Shown here: piece by piece, positions 62,345 through 64,000 of the stretch | Position numbering within the stretch: position 1 is the first letter of the stretch | Layout: the number at the start of each line of letters is the position of its first letter | DNA from: Gottfriedia acidiceleris | GTDB taxonomy: Bacteria > Bacillota > Bacilli > Bacillales > Bacillaceae_G | Direction: 5' to 3' | Assembly (NCBI RefSeq): GCF_002128425.1 | Contig: NZ_NESS01000001.1 | Coordinates: 1 to 64,000 of the forward strand | Length of the DNA stretch: 64,000 bases | Notes under the pieces: generated by a model | What the model saw: the letters and a program-made list of their open reading frames with translations, nothing else | Databases searched by the model: none | What the model was told of the DNA's origin: nothing | Position numbers and translations under genes: made by a program

Positions 62345-62968
62345 TTACAGCTGTTTTCTTTCATGTAAATTAATAAATACATTTTTACAAATACTGTACC
62401 ATGCATATCCTACTAACCATCCAGCAATAATATCTGAAAAATGATGTACATGTAAGTAAATTCTACTCATTGATATTAAAAATATCATTAAAAGAACGAT
62501 CAATTGAATCATTTTTTTGTGTTTCATCAACGCAGGTTGAATGACAATTAGAATAAACCCTAATGTTAGAAAGAAGGTCGTTGCCATAACTGCATGACCA
62601 CTTGGGAAACTAAATCCACTTTCCACATAATACATCGAACTTGGTCGTGGTCTTTCATATAGATCTTTTAAAAAGGAAACAACCACTCTAGCTGTCAATA
62701 ATGTAATAAGAAGCGATAAACCAGTCCAAATACGCTTACGTATAATTGAATAAACTAAAATGATGGCAGCAAATGTTAAATACATTTTTGAAGAACCAAA
62801 ATCTCTTAAAAAATAACAAAATGAATCTAGTGCATCTGTTCGAATGAATTCAAAGAATTTAAACGCTGAATTATCCAAACTCCGAATCATTTTCGAATCA
62901 TAAATAAGTCCTAAAATAACAAATAGAAAAATAGAAGTAAAAATTAGTATCCAATTATTTTTTTTCAT
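62345..62968 (-). CDS. yodM: PAP2-family lipid phosphatase (YodM-like)
   Basis: A 207-residue membrane protein with five to six helices. The acid-phosphatase motifs are intact: KDLYERPRP, FPSGHAVM and SRIYLHVHHFSD. B. subtilis YodM is a PAP2 phosphatase; family members dephosphorylate undecaprenyl or phosphatidylglycerol phosphates. Start at ATG 62968 after TGGAGG; the TTG at 62992 overlaps that site. Followed by yozD- and yodN-like genes, as in B. subtilis. Confidence 0.86.
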   Translation of the reverse strand: MKKNNWILIFTSIFLFVILGLIYDSKMIRSLDNSAFKFFEFIRTDALDSFCYFLRDFGSSKMYLTFAAIILVYSIIRKRIWTGLSLLITLLTARVVVSFLKDLYERPRPSSMYYVESGFSFPSGHAVMATTFFLTLGFILIVIQPALMKHKKMIQLIVLLMIFLISMSRIYLHVHHFSDIIAGWLVGYAWYSICKNVFINLHERKQL

Positions 62969-63031
62969 ACAAACCTCCAATATAATTTCCAATTAATGAG
63001 ATTTAATTGCTTGTACTTTGGATAAACAAAA

Positions 63032-63056
63032 GAAAAACGACGAGAGCTCCCGTCGC
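63032..63056 (-). terminator. yozD terminator
   Basis: CGACG-aGAGCTCc-CGTCG with TTTTTCTTTT on the minus strand. Confidence 0.72.
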
Positions 63057-63067
63057 CACTTTCATGA

Positions 63068-63244
63068 CTATTCATCTTCCTCATCAATTTCATCAATCAT
63101 ACATTTTTCCAATAAGTACTCAAACGTAATATCCGCTAGTTCTTCAATTTCCTCTTCCTCAGGAACATACCCTCGCTGAATGAGCTGTTGATAGAAAAAT
63201 TCTGCTATTTCTTCCGTATCAATAACTACCTCAATTTCTTTCAC
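63068..63244 (-). CDS. yozD: YozD family protein
   Basis: A 58-residue acidic protein: IDTEEIAEFFYQQLIQRGYVPEEEEIEELADITFEYLLEKCMIDE is the YozD core. Function unknown. GTG 63244 is preferred (nine bases after AAGGGG); ATG 63250 and GTG 63253 are also in frame but too close. Lies between yodM-like and yodN-like genes as in B. subtilis. Confidence 0.82.
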   Translation of the reverse strand: MKEIEVVIDTEEIAEFFYQQLIQRGYVPEEEEIEELADITFEYLLEKCMIDEIDEEDE

Positions 63245-63397
63245 TAGCATCACCCCTTACTAGTTAATATGTGAAAAATGAGAAAATATGAAAAAAACCT
63301 TACCAAGCACAAAAAAATATTAATATGTAACCTTTAGCATAATACAACAATGACAAGCATATATTCAATTAAAACATGTTGAAGGAGCGATTTTAAT

Positions 63398-63553
63398 ATG
63401 ATGAAAATGGACAAGCTAGCTAATTTAAAAGAAATTATGGTTAATGAAGAAATGTTTGAAGAAGCTGTTGAAAAACTGACGACAATTGCATTTTTTATTT
63501 TAATAGGGATAGGCATACCTTTTATGATTCATATAATTCTACAATTATTGTAG
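63398..63553 (+). CDS. Small single-helix membrane protein, 51 residues
   Basis: ATG 63398 (a second ATG follows at once) with GAAGGAG 12 bases upstream. The N-terminal half is acidic and helical (KEIMVNEEMFEEAVEKLTT); the C-terminal half IAFFILIGIGIPFMIHIILQLL is one membrane helix ending at the C-terminus. Encoded between divergent yozD and convergent yodN-like genes. No homologue known to me. Confidence 0.6.
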   Translation: MMKMDKLANLKEIMVNEEMFEEAVEKLTTIAFFILIGIGIPFMIHIILQLL

Positions 63554-63566
63554 AATATCCTCTCTC

Positions 63567-64000
63567 TCAATTTGTTTTCTTCTCTGAGAATTTATTTAAA
63601 TTTTTAAGCACTAAATCCATTACAATTTTGTATTCTTCGTCTTGGAAGATTGAATATAAAACAGCGTAATCATTATATATATCTAATAATCCATCAATAA
63701 TTTCTTGTTTTGTTGTTTTATTTCTGTTTTTATTAAAATCATTCATTGAGCGAAGTTTTTCTAAGTCTAATTTTGTAATGCCATTTTTATCATTTCTTAG
63801 TTTCTTTAAAATTGCATTTGCAGTTTGTGCTGATGCAATTAAGGTTAAATCTGTTTCATCGGCTTCTAACCATTCTCCATCAGTAATACGCGCTAATTCA
63901 TAGATTGTATCTTCCCACGCGTCATTTTTATATCGCCAAACTTCTGTACGATATCCAACAATTCGAAAGATTTCTTTTTCATATCCATTTACTTGAACGA
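63567..64000 (-). CDS. YodN-like hypothetical protein (5' end beyond window)
   Basis: The last 143 codons of a minus-strand gene that runs past the right edge. The visible part starts VQVNGYEKEIFRIVGYRTEVW and goes on through ARITDGEWLEADETDLTLIAS to a helical, charged end NLNKFSEKKTN. Position after yodM and yozD suggests YodN; identity is by synteny only. Confidence 0.6.
   Translation of the reverse strand, partial: VQVNGYEKEIFRIVGYRTEVWRYKNDAWEDTIYELARITDGEWLEADETDLTLIASAQTANAILKKLRNDKNGITKLDLEKLRSMNDFNKNRNKTTKQEIIDGLLDIYNDYAVLYSIFQDEEYKIVMDLVLKNLNKFSEKKTN

Noticed and set aside
1-64000. tRNA, rRNA, 6S RNA or CRISPR in gaps
   Set aside because: No T-arm signature, rRNA segment or regularly spaced repeats were found by eye; a covariance search would be needed to be sure.

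Overview
The window is chromosomal DNA of a low-GC, spore-forming Bacillaceae bacterium, most likely close to Bacillus or Gottfriedia. The support is: AT-rich sequence with strong AGGAGG ribosome binding sites and many TTG or GTG starts; a des-desK-desR cold-shock locus; a T-box-controlled class I lysyl-tRNA synthetase of the B. cereus type; small Bacillus-specific proteins (DUF3243, YozD, collagen-like and Gly/Trp-rich proteins); and CcpA-type cre sites. No rRNA, tRNA, CRISPR array, prophage or intact IS was found. The species is inferred, not proven.

Layout. 1-2.2 kb: two alpha/beta hydrolases. 2.2-5.1 kb: the des-desK-desR membrane-fluidity operon with a likely DesR operator. 5.1-5.8 kb: a gene-poor segment with a degenerate Bacillaceae dispersed repeat between two near-identical hairpins. 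5.8-8.4 kb: a small membrane protein and an OmpR-type two-component system whose promoters carry the same 20-base direct repeat. 8.6-9.6 kb: the most unusual gene, an XRE-type helix-turn-helix fused to a shrunken F1-ATPase beta-subunit-like domain with a destroyed P-loop, preceded by repeated GTAAA/TTTAC palindromes. 10-14.7 kb: a collagen-like protein with a possible sigma-K promoter, a diguanylate cyclase, an acetyltransferase, a DMT exporter and a ring-cleaving dioxygenase. 14.8-20.9 kb: a six-gene amino-sugar-acid operon (deacetylase, DgaE, DgaF, sugar kinase, GntR regulator, GntP permease) with a palindromic operator and two cre-like sites.

21-36.6 kb: trmO, a YtrA-type GntR/ABC operon, prfC, a MarR/MMPL pair, DMT and GNAT genes, an SH3b L,D-transpeptidase, a DHA2 drug exporter, DUF3243, DegV and a Gly-periodic repeat protein. 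36.6-38.6 kb: T-box leader and class I LysRS. 38.6-50 kb: small proteins, rhomboid protease, serine hydrolase, NUDIX, two DNA exonucleases, the lrgAB pair, a Gly-Trp-Arg-Pro protein, a TetR/MFS/GNAT unit, a thiamine-binding protein and a 2-hydroxyacid dehydrogenase. 50-52.4 kb: polar amino-acid ABC transporter. 52.7-56.9 kb: an imperfect-palindrome element followed by an OppA-like lipoprotein, an M20 peptidase and an S66 L,D-carboxypeptidase, consistent with muropeptide salvage and possibly acquired. 57-61.2 kb: sbcD-sbcC. 61.4-64 kb: thioredoxin-like gene and a yodM-yozD-yodN-like syntenic block.

Functionally the region mixes environmental sensing (cold, envelope, c-di-GMP), exporters paired with regulators, scavenging of amino-sugar acids, amino acids and cell-wall peptides, and DNA end processing. 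The best candidate for an undescribed system is the HTH/pseudo-F1-beta protein with its palindrome-rich upstream region.
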